This document shows positions 25,862 through 34,240 of a stretch of DNA of 64,000 nt, piece by piece. The translations under genes were made by a program, and so were the position numbers. Location: NCBI GenBank assembly GCA_012838955.1, contig DUOH01000027.1, positions 1-64,000 of the forward strand, read 5' to 3'. A model generated the notes under the pieces. It saw nothing but the letters and a program-made list of their open reading frames with translations, was not told the DNA's origin and made no database searches. Source of the stretch: Bacillota bacterium (lineage in GTDB: Bacteria; Bacillota; UBA4882; UBA10575). Every line of letters begins with the position of its first letter. The first letter of the stretch is position 1.

Positions 25862-26590
25862 GTGCAGACAAAAAAAGTCCTTCCTCTCCTGGCTATGCTC
25901 CCCGTAAGGAATGAGGCCGGGCGCTACCTTTCTTTTGTCCTGAAGCGACTTTCTCCTGTAGTCTCGGGCATCGTCATTCTGGATGACGCCTCTACTGATC
26001 ACACCGCAGATCTGTGCCGGGCACACCCCAAAGTCCTCCGGTACCGGCGTCTGCCCGAGCCTCTATTCTTAAAGGATGAAGCGCTCTTTCGCAGTCTGTT
26101 GTGGAACATGACTGTGGAACTGAATCCCGCTTGGATTCTGGCTTTGGACGCCGATGAAACGCTGGAAGCCAAAGCCCGGAGTGAACTGCCTGTCCTCCTC
26201 AACCGGCGCCCGGCGGATCTGATCCGCTTCCCCATTTACCATTTTTGGGGGAACCTTGAGTATTACCGGGTGGATGGGATGTGGAATCCGTTTCTGTATC
26301 CGGCAGCCTGCTTATACAGGTATGAGCAAGGACGGACCTATCATTGGGCTAAGCGCCGACTGCACTGCGGCAGGTTTCCGGTAGAAGCCTACCGGGAACG
26401 GGGGTTCACTGCCGGACTGCGCCTGTTGCACCTGGGGTACGCGGACGGGAAAGCCCGGCAAAATAAGTTTCTCCGCTACCGGCAGGCTGATCCAGAAGGC
26501 GAATTCTGCCCGGCGGAGCACTATAAATCAATCCTCGATCCCCACCCGGAGCTAAAGAAATGGATAGGGGAGAGACTGGAGGTTCCCTGA
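25862..26590 (+). CDS. GT2-like glycosyltransferase
   Basis: The product is 242 aa. Residues 8-80 show a GT-A opening: LLAMLPVRNEAGRYLSFVL, VILDDASTDHTADLC and an acidic ILALDADETLEA motif near 97-108, where DAD is the likely metal-binding DxD. The C-terminal half has RLHCGRFPV and a tail LRYRQADPEGEF seen in LPS-like core glycosyltransferases of the SunS/WcaA type. The GTG start follows GAGGTGATGAA. Its stop overlaps the next gene's ATG in TGATG, so they are coupled. Confidence 0.85.
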   Translation: MQTKKVLPLLAMLPVRNEAGRYLSFVLKRLSPVVSGIVILDDASTDHTADLCRAHPKVLRYRRLPEPLFLKDEALFRSLLWNMTVELNPAWILALDADETLEAKARSELPVLLNRRPADLIRFPIYHFWGNLEYYRVDGMWNPFLYPAACLYRYEQGRTYHWAKRRLHCGRFPVEAYRERGFTAGLRLLHLGYADGKARQNKFLRYRQADPEGEFCPAEHYKSILDPHPELKKWIGERLEVP

Positions 26591-27414
26591 TGAAGACCGG
26601 CATAATTATTGTCAATTATAACTCCCGCCCCTATTTGGAGACCTGCCTTACTGCTCTTCTGTTAAAGACGACGACGCCCTTTGAGGTAATAATTGTGGAT
26701 AACGCGTCTACCGACGATTCCCTTTCTTATTTAAAGGAATTAACCGATCCGCGCCTGCAAATCATCTTGAACCCGACGAACAAGGGCTTTGCCGCCGCCT
26801 GTAATCAAGGACTGAAGATCAGCGACAGTGATCTGGTGGTGACCATGAACCCAGATGTGATCGTCCCCCATAACTGGCTGCCCAGACTGGCATGGCACCT
26901 GAAGCAGAATAAAAAAACCCTGATTGTAGGCCCGAAAAGCAAAGGAATCGGCGGTCGGCAATGGGCCGGGCCGCTGCCTGCCTCGGGAGGGCTGGAGTCA
27001 GCGGACAAAAAAATCTCCCGCCTCTATCGTCGGCGATCAGAAAGGACCAAATTTCTCATCGGCTGTCTGCTCTTGTTTGACCGCCGTTTGCCGGAGACCA
27101 TCGGCTACTTTGATGAGCAATTAACGTTAGGAGCGGATGATTTTGATCTTTCTTTGCGGGTGCGGAAAGCCGGATACGAACTACGGGTGGCCAAAGATCT
27201 CCTTGTCCACCATAGGATCCACGGATCCTTTTACCGTAGTAATCCCCAAGTGACCAAGGAGATGGAGCAGAAGAGTTATGAACATTTCCAAAGAAAGTGG
27301 AAGCAGGAGCTGAAGACATACGGGTGGGATCGGTTATTCCATGATTGCCTTCCAGTCTTTCCCGGAGAAAAACCCTTTAAGCCCTATACCTTAATGAGGG
27401 GGTCTGCGCAATGA
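26590..27414 (+). CDS. glycosyltransferase family 2 (rhamnosyltransferase-like)
   Basis: A second WbbL-type GT2 of 274 aa, start ATG at 26590 overlapping the previous stop. It has TGIIIVNYNSRPYLETCL, VDNASTDDSLSYL, MNPDVIV as DxD-type motif (near residue 93) and GYFDEQLTLGADDFDLSLRV (about 174-193) as acceptor-side motif. It resembles the gene at 25071 and is probably an ancient paralog. GT2 proteins of this subgroup often transfer rhamnose from dTDP-rhamnose, but the donor cannot be read here. The stop overlaps the next ATG (ATGA), again coupled. Confidence 0.9.
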   Translation: MKTGIIIVNYNSRPYLETCLTALLLKTTTPFEVIIVDNASTDDSLSYLKELTDPRLQIILNPTNKGFAAACNQGLKISDSDLVVTMNPDVIVPHNWLPRLAWHLKQNKKTLIVGPKSKGIGGRQWAGPLPASGGLESADKKISRLYRRRSERTKFLIGCLLLFDRRLPETIGYFDEQLTLGADDFDLSLRVRKAGYELRVAKDLLVHHRIHGSFYRSNPQVTKEMEQKSYEHFQRKWKQELKTYGWDRLFHDCLPVFPGEKPFKPYTLMRGSAQ

Positions 27415-28145
27415 AGATTAAGCAGGAACGGATCCATTCCACTGATGAAGTTCTCACCAGAATTAAACAGGCCTTACAGAAAAGAAGCGGACTATCCCTA
27501 GCCAGGCTGGCCAGTGGCGAAGCCCTGGTCCTGGCACATAACAAAATCGTTCCCCTCTCGCGCATCCCTTGGTGGGTGGAGTACGCCGGAGTCAAGTTGC
27601 CGAATGAGCAAGCCCGCCGTCTGCTGCTTACAGCCATCACCACCGCTGATATCGTCGGACTCTCCACCGATTATGCGCATTGGGAGTCCGCTCCCTTGCT
27701 TGATCTGGTTCTCACTGCCTATAAGGCCAAGCCTAAATACATCACCAGTTCTACCATTAACTGGCACCTTCATGAACAGGACCGGTTATATAAAGCCCTC
27801 GGCCAAGAACCTACCGTACTGGTGGGACGGATGGCCAAGGCAGCCCTCCCCTGCTTGCGCCGGAAAGGAGTAAATCTGATTTATGCAGAGGATCTGGAAG
27901 GCCTAGAAGATCTTCCTCGCGCTGAAAACGCCCTTTTGGCCAAGCCCTATTTTCGCGTGGCCTTGGTGGCGGCAGGGATTCCCGCCACCATCCTCTGTCC
28001 CCGCTTGGCCAAGAAACTGAGGTGTGTGGCCATTGACTACGGTCATGTCATCAATGACTTGGTACAGCCGGGTTTTACCGTAAACGACCTCGATCGGACC
28101 AAAAGAGACTGGCGGCAGCGGAAGAATCCGCCGCTCACCGAATAA
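27411..28145 (+). CDS. GT-D-fold-like protein with altered active-site motif
   Basis: This 244-aa protein is a diverged relative of the two GT-D-like proteins at 33261 and 34241. Shared features are the opening DEVLTRIKQAL, the position of a metal-site motif near residue 35, ADIVGLS, and the ending VALVAAGIPATILCPRLAKKL followed by VAIDYGHVINDL. GT-D enzymes (DUF1792, first described in streptococcal adhesin glycosylation) use a DxE motif. Here that place reads ASGEA (Ser35-Gly36-Glu37), so the aspartate is lost. It may have altered metal use or be inactive. It is the last gene of the coupled four-gene set starting at 25071. Confidence 0.7.
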   Translation: MKIKQERIHSTDEVLTRIKQALQKRSGLSLARLASGEALVLAHNKIVPLSRIPWWVEYAGVKLPNEQARRLLLTAITTADIVGLSTDYAHWESAPLLDLVLTAYKAKPKYITSSTINWHLHEQDRLYKALGQEPTVLVGRMAKAALPCLRRKGVNLIYAEDLEGLEDLPRAENALLAKPYFRVALVAAGIPATILCPRLAKKLRCVAIDYGHVINDLVQPGFTVNDLDRTKRDWRQRKNPPLTE

Positions 28146-28263
28146 AGAAGGGCGCCGTCGGTGGAATACCCGGTTTTGACCAAGCCAGTAAAGATTAGCC
28201 TACGCCGGGGAGTTTGCCTACAGGCGACCGGATTTGACAGATGGGAGTCGCTGACCATGGGCA

Positions 28264-29298
28264 CTACGGGAAATACGCGCGCGCAAATTTCTCCGTCAAA
28301 TCGGATCGCTCGTAGCCACCGCTCCTCCAGGTTTTTTGCACTCCGGCCACCCGAAGAATATACGCCAAACGGTGTTTATAGGTATGTTCCCGCCGGGCCC
28401 GTTTGGCGGCCGCCCGACCGATGCTCCGGCGTAATCTGTCATTACTCAGGTATTTATGAACTTTTTCTGCTAAATCCTCCGGATCGCTAAAGGTAATGAT
28501 CTCCTTTCCCTCTTGAAAGCAGTTCGCCACCTCCGGCCGGGTGTGATCAACCAGTTGAAACGCTCCGCATCCCGCCAAGGCAAAAACCCGATCATTCGGA
28601 CTGGTGGCGCCGATCCGCTTCCGGTTGCCCGAAGGCGGATCAGCCGGATCACGGTGTATATTCAGGTTGATCTTGGCGCCGTTATAATACTTGATTACCT
28701 CCAAGAAATCATCCACTACCGGAAGCACACAATCCTTGAGGGCAGGGTGCAGGCTGCCCCAGGTTTCCCAGTCTCCGATGAGCTTTACATTAAGGTCCTT
28801 GATGGCCGGGGCGATGGCATTCAGGATCCGTACGCGGTTGGGAAACCCCATACCGACAAAACATAGATCACTATGGTACTTGGCAGGAACTTCAAAATCC
28901 TTATGAACATAAGGATTGCAACACCAGGGCAGATAAGAGACTACGCGGACGGACACCGGATGATAGGCGCCTACCGCCTGTTTTTCGTTGGTGAACACAT
29001 AATCATAGGACTCAATGATCCTGTGGTGATCATCAATCTCATACGGATCCTCCACCAACCAAAGGACGGTTTTGATCCCATGGGCGCCAGCATACCGGAT
29101 CAGCGCGGGTGGGGTAAAGGTTCCGTGAATTACCAAGATTAAATCGGGTTTAAGCTGACAGATGGTCTTCTTTGAGACAAACTGAGGGGCAAAATGATGG
29201 ACTGTGCAATTAAAATCTTTGCTTAAGGTCTGATGGATGTCAAAGGCATATCTATAAGAAAACCCAGGAATTCCCGAGTTGATGAAGAGCACCTTCAC
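28264..29298 (-). CDS. CgeB-like glycosyltransferase
   Basis: The 344-aa protein has a GT-B-like architecture. It starts KVLFINSGIPGFSYRYAFDI and has WLVEDPYEIDDHHRIIESYDYVFTNE in the first half. The second half has SPNDRVFALAGCGAFQLVD and FSDPEDLAEKVHKYLSND, the donor-binding pattern of the Glyco_trans_1_2/CgeB (DUF3880-linked) family. CgeB acts in Bacillus on the outermost spore layer. The start is GTG at 29298, with AAAGGAGGT upstream; an ORF extending to 29487 would overlap the upstream GT gene. It lies with the next gene in minus orientation, inside the otherwise plus-strand sugar region. Confidence 0.85.
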   Translation of the reverse strand: MKVLFINSGIPGFSYRYAFDIHQTLSKDFNCTVHHFAPQFVSKKTICQLKPDLILVIHGTFTPPALIRYAGAHGIKTVLWLVEDPYEIDDHHRIIESYDYVFTNEKQAVGAYHPVSVRVVSYLPWCCNPYVHKDFEVPAKYHSDLCFVGMGFPNRVRILNAIAPAIKDLNVKLIGDWETWGSLHPALKDCVLPVVDDFLEVIKYYNGAKINLNIHRDPADPPSGNRKRIGATSPNDRVFALAGCGAFQLVDHTRPEVANCFQEGKEIITFSDPEDLAEKVHKYLSNDRLRRSIGRAAAKRARREHTYKHRLAYILRVAGVQKTWRSGGYERSDLTEKFARAYFP

Positions 29299-29312
29299 TT
29301 GGCAACCTCCTT

Positions 29313-30203
29313 TTACGCCCGCTCTCTTCCGGCCAAACTCTGCCAGATCATAGCCTGCGCCTGGGTGGGACTGACCCCCTTCTGGAGGGACCTTCGATTC
29401 TTCTGATAGAGTCGTTCCAACCTGAAAAGCTTTGGTCCCCATTTGGCAAAGAAATACTCTATACCCAGTTGTTCTTGGGCAAACCAATAGGGATTCTTGT
29501 TCGCCGGGGTGTTACCTCTGGTCAACCCCTCATGGTGCACGGCCACGCTTGCCCCTTGATAAATCACTCTTCTTCCCTTTTCCCAAGCCCGTAAAGAAAA
29601 GTCCACATCCTCCAGGGCAATAAAGAAGTTTTCATCCATCCCCCCGAGCTCCTGCCAGAGTCTGTTCTCCACCAACATCAAAGCCCCGGTAACAGCCAGC
29701 GCTTCCTTGAGCCCGGTCGCAGTCTTGGCGGTCAAAGGCTGAAAGCGGCATTCATGGTCAAAAGTTCTGAGCTTTGGCAGATAATAGACGCCGGCGTGTT
29801 GAATCAGGCCGTTGGGATAAAGCAGACACGCCCCCACTACCCCGGCGCTATACAGTTTGGCCGCATTCACCAGATGATCAAGCCAGGAATTATTGGGAAA
29901 GGTAACATCATTATTGACCAGGCAGATATACTCTCCGCTGGCCAAAGCCGCCCCCTGATTAACGGTGGCCGCAAACCCTGTATTTCCACTTTTGCAGAGC
30001 AGACGCACGGGTTCTGCGGCCAGAGCCTCCCTCAGCTCCTGCTGAATCCGGAGAGGACTGCCGTCATCCACTACTATAACCTCCAAGTCATACTCCTGCT
30101 CCGCCAGGCTGTTTAGTAAAGATTCTACACAATTTACCACCAATTCCACCTGGTTGATGGTAGGAATCACCAAACTCACCAGCATGCGCTTACCCACCCT
30201 CAT
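29313..30203 (-). CDS. glycosyltransferase family 2
   Basis: A 296-aa GT2 with the opening SLVIPTINQVELVVNCVESL, IVVDDGSPLRIQQ (about 43-55), SGNTGFAATVNQGA, LVNNDVTFPN as nucleotide-sugar/metal motif (near 95-104), and MDENFFIALEDVDFSLRAW. This is the WbbL/GT2_C arrangement with a D-E-D acceptor motif. A second possible start is the ATG at 30185. It is followed 14 bp later by the CgeB-like gene, which uses its own ribosome site, so they are likely cotranscribed. Its acceptor is unknown. Confidence 0.88.
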   Translation of the reverse strand: MRVGKRMLVSLVIPTINQVELVVNCVESLLNSLAEQEYDLEVIVVDDGSPLRIQQELREALAAEPVRLLCKSGNTGFAATVNQGAALASGEYICLVNNDVTFPNNSWLDHLVNAAKLYSAGVVGACLLYPNGLIQHAGVYYLPKLRTFDHECRFQPLTAKTATGLKEALAVTGALMLVENRLWQELGGMDENFFIALEDVDFSLRAWEKGRRVIYQGASVAVHHEGLTRGNTPANKNPYWFAQEQLGIEYFFAKWGPKLFRLERLYQKNRRSLQKGVSPTQAQAMIWQSLAGRERA

Positions 30204-30819
30204 CTTTCCATAACTTATGCGTGCGCCTCCTGCGTGCCCAGGCGCGAATTCACGCGTAATGCTTCATGCGCTACTTAGGCGCAAAATTATATCTGGGTAT
30301 CGAGTCCCGGCTTAACTTCCCGGTTACCGGCGGGAGCTCTACACCTAATCTGCGCCTCCCGTGACTTGGCATCCTGGTATTTACGCTGAGGTGTAACGGG
30401 CGCTGTATTCACGTTATCTTTATCACAGTACAGTGTATGAAAAACCGGGGATAAAAGGACCAGCCCAGTAAGAAAATCACCAGGTAACAGCGGCCTGCCC
30501 TCCCTACTCGTATTCGGATTTGATACGAAGCGGTCCAATCCGCGGCAATGACGGACACAAGGGAACGCAGGGCTGTGAAATAGCCAAAAGTCAAAAGGCC
30601 AATGGTAGCCCGGGCCGTTCCGCCCGGTAACAAATGCAGTCGGAACAGCACAGTTACTTAAATATCCTCATACCCTATAAAAAAGCGGTTTGTCCGCGTC
30701 GGCAGAGGAGTACACGAACGACGACCGCGCCCGGCCCACCGGAGATCCGCGCCCAGCTCCTGCTATCCAAGGAGCTTAAGTCTTTCACCACTTTTTCACT
30801 GGAAAGGATTATCAGAGGA
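30204..30819. other. 616-bp region without a supported gene
   Basis: It separates the minus-strand GT pair from the plus-strand genes. Two minus-strand frames (30287-30538 and 30409-30651) overlap each other, lack ribosome sites and look random. The upstream part of a longer plus-strand frame (30634-30819) is arginine- and proline-rich and lacks family similarity. The region is GC-rich, with GCGC-type dyads near 30225-30290. It must hold the promoter for the plus-strand cluster; I see no clear sigma-A promoter. Confidence 0.45.
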
Positions 30820-31563
30820 ATGAGAGGCTTTGAACACTTTATCTTAACCAAGTTCAACGTGGGGTTATATACCAAACCGCTAGCGGAGAAGAAAGGAAGA
30901 CCGTTCAAGGGGAACTGTTGGATGGAACACCGACTTCGACTCTTTGCCGAATATTGCTTCCCATCAGTCATCAACCAGGTTAACCAGGAATTTACCTGGG
31001 TACTCCTGCTTGACCCCGAAACACCCGCCAAATATTTATCAGAATTAAAAAGGTACCAAAGGATCTTCCCACAAATCCGGCTCTGTATTGGCGGGTGGTT
31101 CGATCATCACCTCAAACATTTACTGAAAAAAAACACCACCTTCGTAATCACTACTAGGCTTGATAACGACGATGCCCTGCACAGAAAGGCCATCAGCTAT
31201 ATCCAGAAGAACTTTACCGAAGATAAATGCCGGCTATACGGTTTTCCCCTGGGTTATCATTTAGCGGGTAAAAATTTATATCTGAACAGAAGCGGTTGTT
31301 ATTCTTTTCTTTCCTTAGTAGAAAAAGTACGACGTCTCCACGGCGAGCTGAAGATCAGGACCGTCAGATGCCCGCGCCACCTTGAATTTTACAAATCATC
31401 TCCCATCAAGTTCCTGCAACCGGATACACCCATGTGGCTCCAGGTCATCCACGATCGTAACCTGGTCAATCAAGCTAAAGGGCGTCCCATCTCCCTCAGC
31501 AGGTTAAACCGGCGGGATTTTGGCTTGAGCCGGAGAGGAGGAGAATCAGATGGAAAAATTTGA
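30820..31563 (+). CDS. putative rhamnosyltransferase, PF11316-like, copy 1
   Basis: The 247-aa product resembles the putative rhamnosyl transferase family (Rhamno_transf, once DUF3118). The opening FEHFILTKFNVGLYTK, the MEHRLRLFAEYCFPSVINQVNQEFTW stretch, and the acidic TTRLDNDDAL at 111-120 are shared with the next gene. LDNDD is a DxDD-like metal/donor motif. Copy 2 follows with about 40 percent of residues identical by eye in the aligned parts; they overlap by 14 bp. I chose the ATG at 30820 because copy 2 also starts at this point of the alignment. GGAAAGGAT lies about nine bases upstream. The donor sugar is not established. Confidence 0.8.
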   Translation: MRGFEHFILTKFNVGLYTKPLAEKKGRPFKGNCWMEHRLRLFAEYCFPSVINQVNQEFTWVLLLDPETPAKYLSELKRYQRIFPQIRLCIGGWFDHHLKHLLKKNTTFVITTRLDNDDALHRKAISYIQKNFTEDKCRLYGFPLGYHLAGKNLYLNRSGCYSFLSLVEKVRRLHGELKIRTVRCPRHLEFYKSSPIKFLQPDTPMWLQVIHDRNLVNQAKGRPISLSRLNRRDFGLSRRGGESDGKI

Positions 31564-32275
31564 ACATTTTCTCTTGACTAAGTTTAATAAAGGCCTGTAT
31601 ACCCAATCGAAAAAGACCAAGGGGGATCGGAAAGCCAGAGACGAATGGATGGTTCACCGGATCCGCTTATTTGAAAAATATTGCCTGCCGTCTATAAAAA
31701 ACCAGGTTAATCAAGATTTCAAATGGATGGTGCTCTTTGACGGGAAAACCCCAAAAGAATTTCAACGGAAGATTCAAGAGTATGCTCAGTACCGAAACTT
31801 CCTCCCAGTCTTCGACGGATGGTTCGATCAGCATATAAAAAAACTGCTCAAGCCGGAGACCCAATATTTGATCACTACCAGAATCGACAATGACGACGCC
31901 TTCCATAAGAACGCCATCAAGAAAATACAGTTACATTTCACAGAAGAAAGCTCCGGGGCAACGCGGGATCTCTTTCTTAACTTTCCCATCGGCTACTGCC
32001 TGGATGACCAGACCGGTCAGATCACACTCAACGGAAGCAAAAGCAATCCCTTTATCACCCTGGTGGAAAAGGTAAAACGAAGCCCCAGGGGAGTGTCGAT
32101 CAAAACCGTCAGATGTCTGAACCATTCCCATCTGGATCGGGTGGGCAAGATTAAGCAAATCTGCCCAACCACCCCCATGTGGGTACAGGTAATCCATGAG
32201 CGCAATATCAGCAACCGGCTACGGGGAAACCCCCTGCCCAGGAAAGAGTTTAGACGGAAAGATTTTGGTTTTTAA
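31550..32275 (+). CDS. putative rhamnosyltransferase, PF11316-like, copy 2
   Basis: The tandem paralog of the preceding gene, 241 aa. It has the opening EKFEHFLLTKFNKGLYTQ, MVHRIRLFEKYCLPSIKNQVNQDFKW, WFDQHIKKLL and TTRIDNDDAFH (109-119). Both also share a C-terminal IKTVRCLNH...PTTPMWVQVIHERN block and the ending RRKDFGF/RRDFGLS. The start ATG follows GAGGAGGAGAATCAG and lies within the end of copy 1. A role in adding the same sugar in two positions is possible. Confidence 0.8.
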   Translation: MEKFEHFLLTKFNKGLYTQSKKTKGDRKARDEWMVHRIRLFEKYCLPSIKNQVNQDFKWMVLFDGKTPKEFQRKIQEYAQYRNFLPVFDGWFDQHIKKLLKPETQYLITTRIDNDDAFHKNAIKKIQLHFTEESSGATRDLFLNFPIGYCLDDQTGQITLNGSKSNPFITLVEKVKRSPRGVSIKTVRCLNHSHLDRVGKIKQICPTTPMWVQVIHERNISNRLRGNPLPRKEFRRKDFGF

Positions 32276-32306
32276 TCATAAACCGCTTCAGACTGGAGGG
32301 CTATGT

Positions 32307-33044
32307 ATGGATAAGCAAAACGTCCTGATCCCCCTCGATCACATATCCGCAGTGATGTGTAATTATGCCCGGCCCAACAGCGCCAGGTCCTGTGTGAAAC
32401 GGCTGAAAGAATTGGGACTCAAAGAGATTATCGTCTGGAATAATGGGGCAAAACCCATTCCGGAGGCTACGATCAATCTCAACCATAGCCAAAACCAGGG
32501 ACCAATCGGCAAATACTACGCGGCTTTAAAGACCAGCCGCCCATATGTGCTAATCGTCGATGATGATCACCTCTTGACAGACTCCGGCTTACGGGCCTTT
32601 CGAAGATGGGGACGCCGGTTTCCGGCGGTCGCCCAAAACGGCAGTATCTTTGAGCCCCCCTTCACTGACTATCACAAACGGACTCTTTACCGTTCAAATA
32701 CGGTGCGCAAGCCGCAAAGAGTTGATATGGCGCAACCTAATATGGGCCTGCTCATCCGGACCAGTCTCTATCGAAAACTCTTGACCCATTGGGCTTGGGG
32801 AGCGCAAAAAGTTATTTCCCACCGTCCCGGGATCTTCACTACGGATCTGGAGATTAACTGCGCAATCTGGGATCTGACCAAGGAAAGACCGGTGGTCGTC
32901 CCAGCGGACCCGAAGGGGTATCAGAAGTTACCGGATGAAGCTCCGGAGAAAGCTTTGATGAACCAGAAGGGTATCTATACAGAAAAATCCAAGGCCTTAA
33001 GATGGCTGGTTGCACATGGGTGGCAAATGCTGCGCGCGCGCTAA
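32307..33044 (+). CDS. GT-A-like glycosyltransferase, family unclear
   Basis: The 245-aa protein has a short GT-A outline: SAVMCNYARPNSARSCVKRLKE, EIIVWNNGAKPIP, then LNHSQNQGPIGKYYAALKT and the triple aspartate IVDDDHLL at 83-90. WAWGAQKVISHRPGIFTTDLEIN lies in the C-terminal half. This looks like a GT2-fold enzyme in which DDD is the DxD motif. I do not recognise the family; eukaryotic-like GT64 and bacterial FkbM-neighbour proteins share the pattern loosely. The start ATG follows GGAGGG. It lies 31 bp after copy 2 of the rhamnosyltransferase pair. Confidence 0.65.
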   Translation: MDKQNVLIPLDHISAVMCNYARPNSARSCVKRLKELGLKEIIVWNNGAKPIPEATINLNHSQNQGPIGKYYAALKTSRPYVLIVDDDHLLTDSGLRAFRRWGRRFPAVAQNGSIFEPPFTDYHKRTLYRSNTVRKPQRVDMAQPNMGLLIRTSLYRKLLTHWAWGAQKVISHRPGIFTTDLEINCAIWDLTKERPVVVPADPKGYQKLPDEAPEKALMNQKGIYTEKSKALRWLVAHGWQMLRAR

Positions 33045-33260
33045 GCTAAGGCGCGCGTTCGAAAACGCTCTTCTTTTGCACGCCTCCACAGACCTGGTCG
33101 TTATGTGCGTACATGAACGTTTTCGTCAAAGGCAGGTAACTTCACCCAAACGAACTACCGCCGATGGCACGAGGTTTTGGCGAGCCGTACAAAAGAGTCC
33201 TCCCCCTTAACCGGGGCTGAACAGATAATGACAAAACTACGCCAAAGAGGAGGCAGGATA

Positions 33261-34226
33261 ATGGCCTTAAAGGATATACCCGATAGCAAACTCCTTTCAG
33301 AGCTGGAGGTATTAAAGAAGATCAATGAAGCGCTAAAGAGAAAGAAACCCTTTTCCCTGGTACGCGTCGGCGACGGAGAGAATATTGTCCTGGGACAGTA
33401 TACCTTCCTCCCGGAGAAGGAGTTCATGAATACTTATTGGATCAAAGAATCTTTTGGGGATCGGGATAAAGGAACAGATCTTCCCAATACTCCCCTCCGG
33501 GATCAAATGATTGCCTCCTTGAAAAAAGCGGACATCATCGGTGTTTGCTGGCAAGAAAAGAACGACATCCGTGTTCCGGACCGATACAAACGGGGGCTGA
33601 CCAACAAAATCTTCGACCATCACCGGATCAGACCGGCCCACCTTTGCCATGTCTTCACCAATAGAAAGCTCGTCTCTTATCAAGCCTTCTGGAGATTACT
33701 CCACAACTACCGGACCCTACTCATCTCAAAATGGGCAAAGCCCTTTGCGAAATTGATCGCTCACCGGTATGCGACACTGAAGCCTAAGATTGTAGGGTGT
33801 CTGTCTTTTGAGCACTATCGGCAGATCCCCAATCTCCTGAATCAAATCGGAAACTTCCAGTTTGACCTGGCCCTAGTCTCCGCAGGAGTCAACGCCGTAG
33901 TCCTAACGCAACAGATCGCCGAAAGATACAAAAAAGTAGCGATTGACTTTGGCAAAGCCATGATGTTCATGTTAAAAGACAGCCCAAGAATAAGCCCATG
34001 GATACCCAAGCCTACGGCGGTGGCCATCCGTAGTACGCTGTACAGTTCAGGGGAGTTCACCTCCACCGGCGCCGGGCTTTACACTCCTTCATATACAGTC
34101 TGCGCCCGGTCCGACAAGACAGGCGCGGGCGCCCGTCAAAAAACAGCCACGTCTGACAAGAAGAAATCAGCCTCCGCCACCGCGCACACACGCGCAAATA
34201 AGGAATACTACAGTATTCCGCTTTAA
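33261..34226 (+). CDS. GT-D-fold glycosyltransferase-like protein with Ser/Thr-rich tail
   Basis: The 321-aa protein aligns with the next gene over its first 250 residues. It has the opening KDIPDSKLLSELEVLKKINEAL, the motif SLVRVGDGENIVLGQ (32-46) with the DGE at 38-40, VPDRYKRGLTNKIFDHHRIRP, and the ending LALVSAGVNAVVLTQQIAERYKKVAIDFGKAMMFM. The DGE fits the DxE metal motif of GT-D enzymes. After about residue 250 a tail of about 70 residues, rich in Ser, Thr, Ala and Lys, is unlike the paralog and unlike any family part. It ends only a few bp before the next gene. A frameshift or tail gain may explain it. The ATG has GAGGAGG upstream. Confidence 0.8.
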   Translation: MALKDIPDSKLLSELEVLKKINEALKRKKPFSLVRVGDGENIVLGQYTFLPEKEFMNTYWIKESFGDRDKGTDLPNTPLRDQMIASLKKADIIGVCWQEKNDIRVPDRYKRGLTNKIFDHHRIRPAHLCHVFTNRKLVSYQAFWRLLHNYRTLLISKWAKPFAKLIAHRYATLKPKIVGCLSFEHYRQIPNLLNQIGNFQFDLALVSAGVNAVVLTQQIAERYKKVAIDFGKAMMFMLKDSPRISPWIPKPTAVAIRSTLYSSGEFTSTGAGLYTPSYTVCARSDKTGAGARQKTATSDKKKSASATAHTRANKEYYSIPL

Positions 34227-34240
34227 GAGGAGTGACGCCG

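Noticed and set aside
30287-30651. Two overlapping minus-strand frames of 80-83 residues
   Set aside because: No ribosome site, no family pattern, and they overlap each other.
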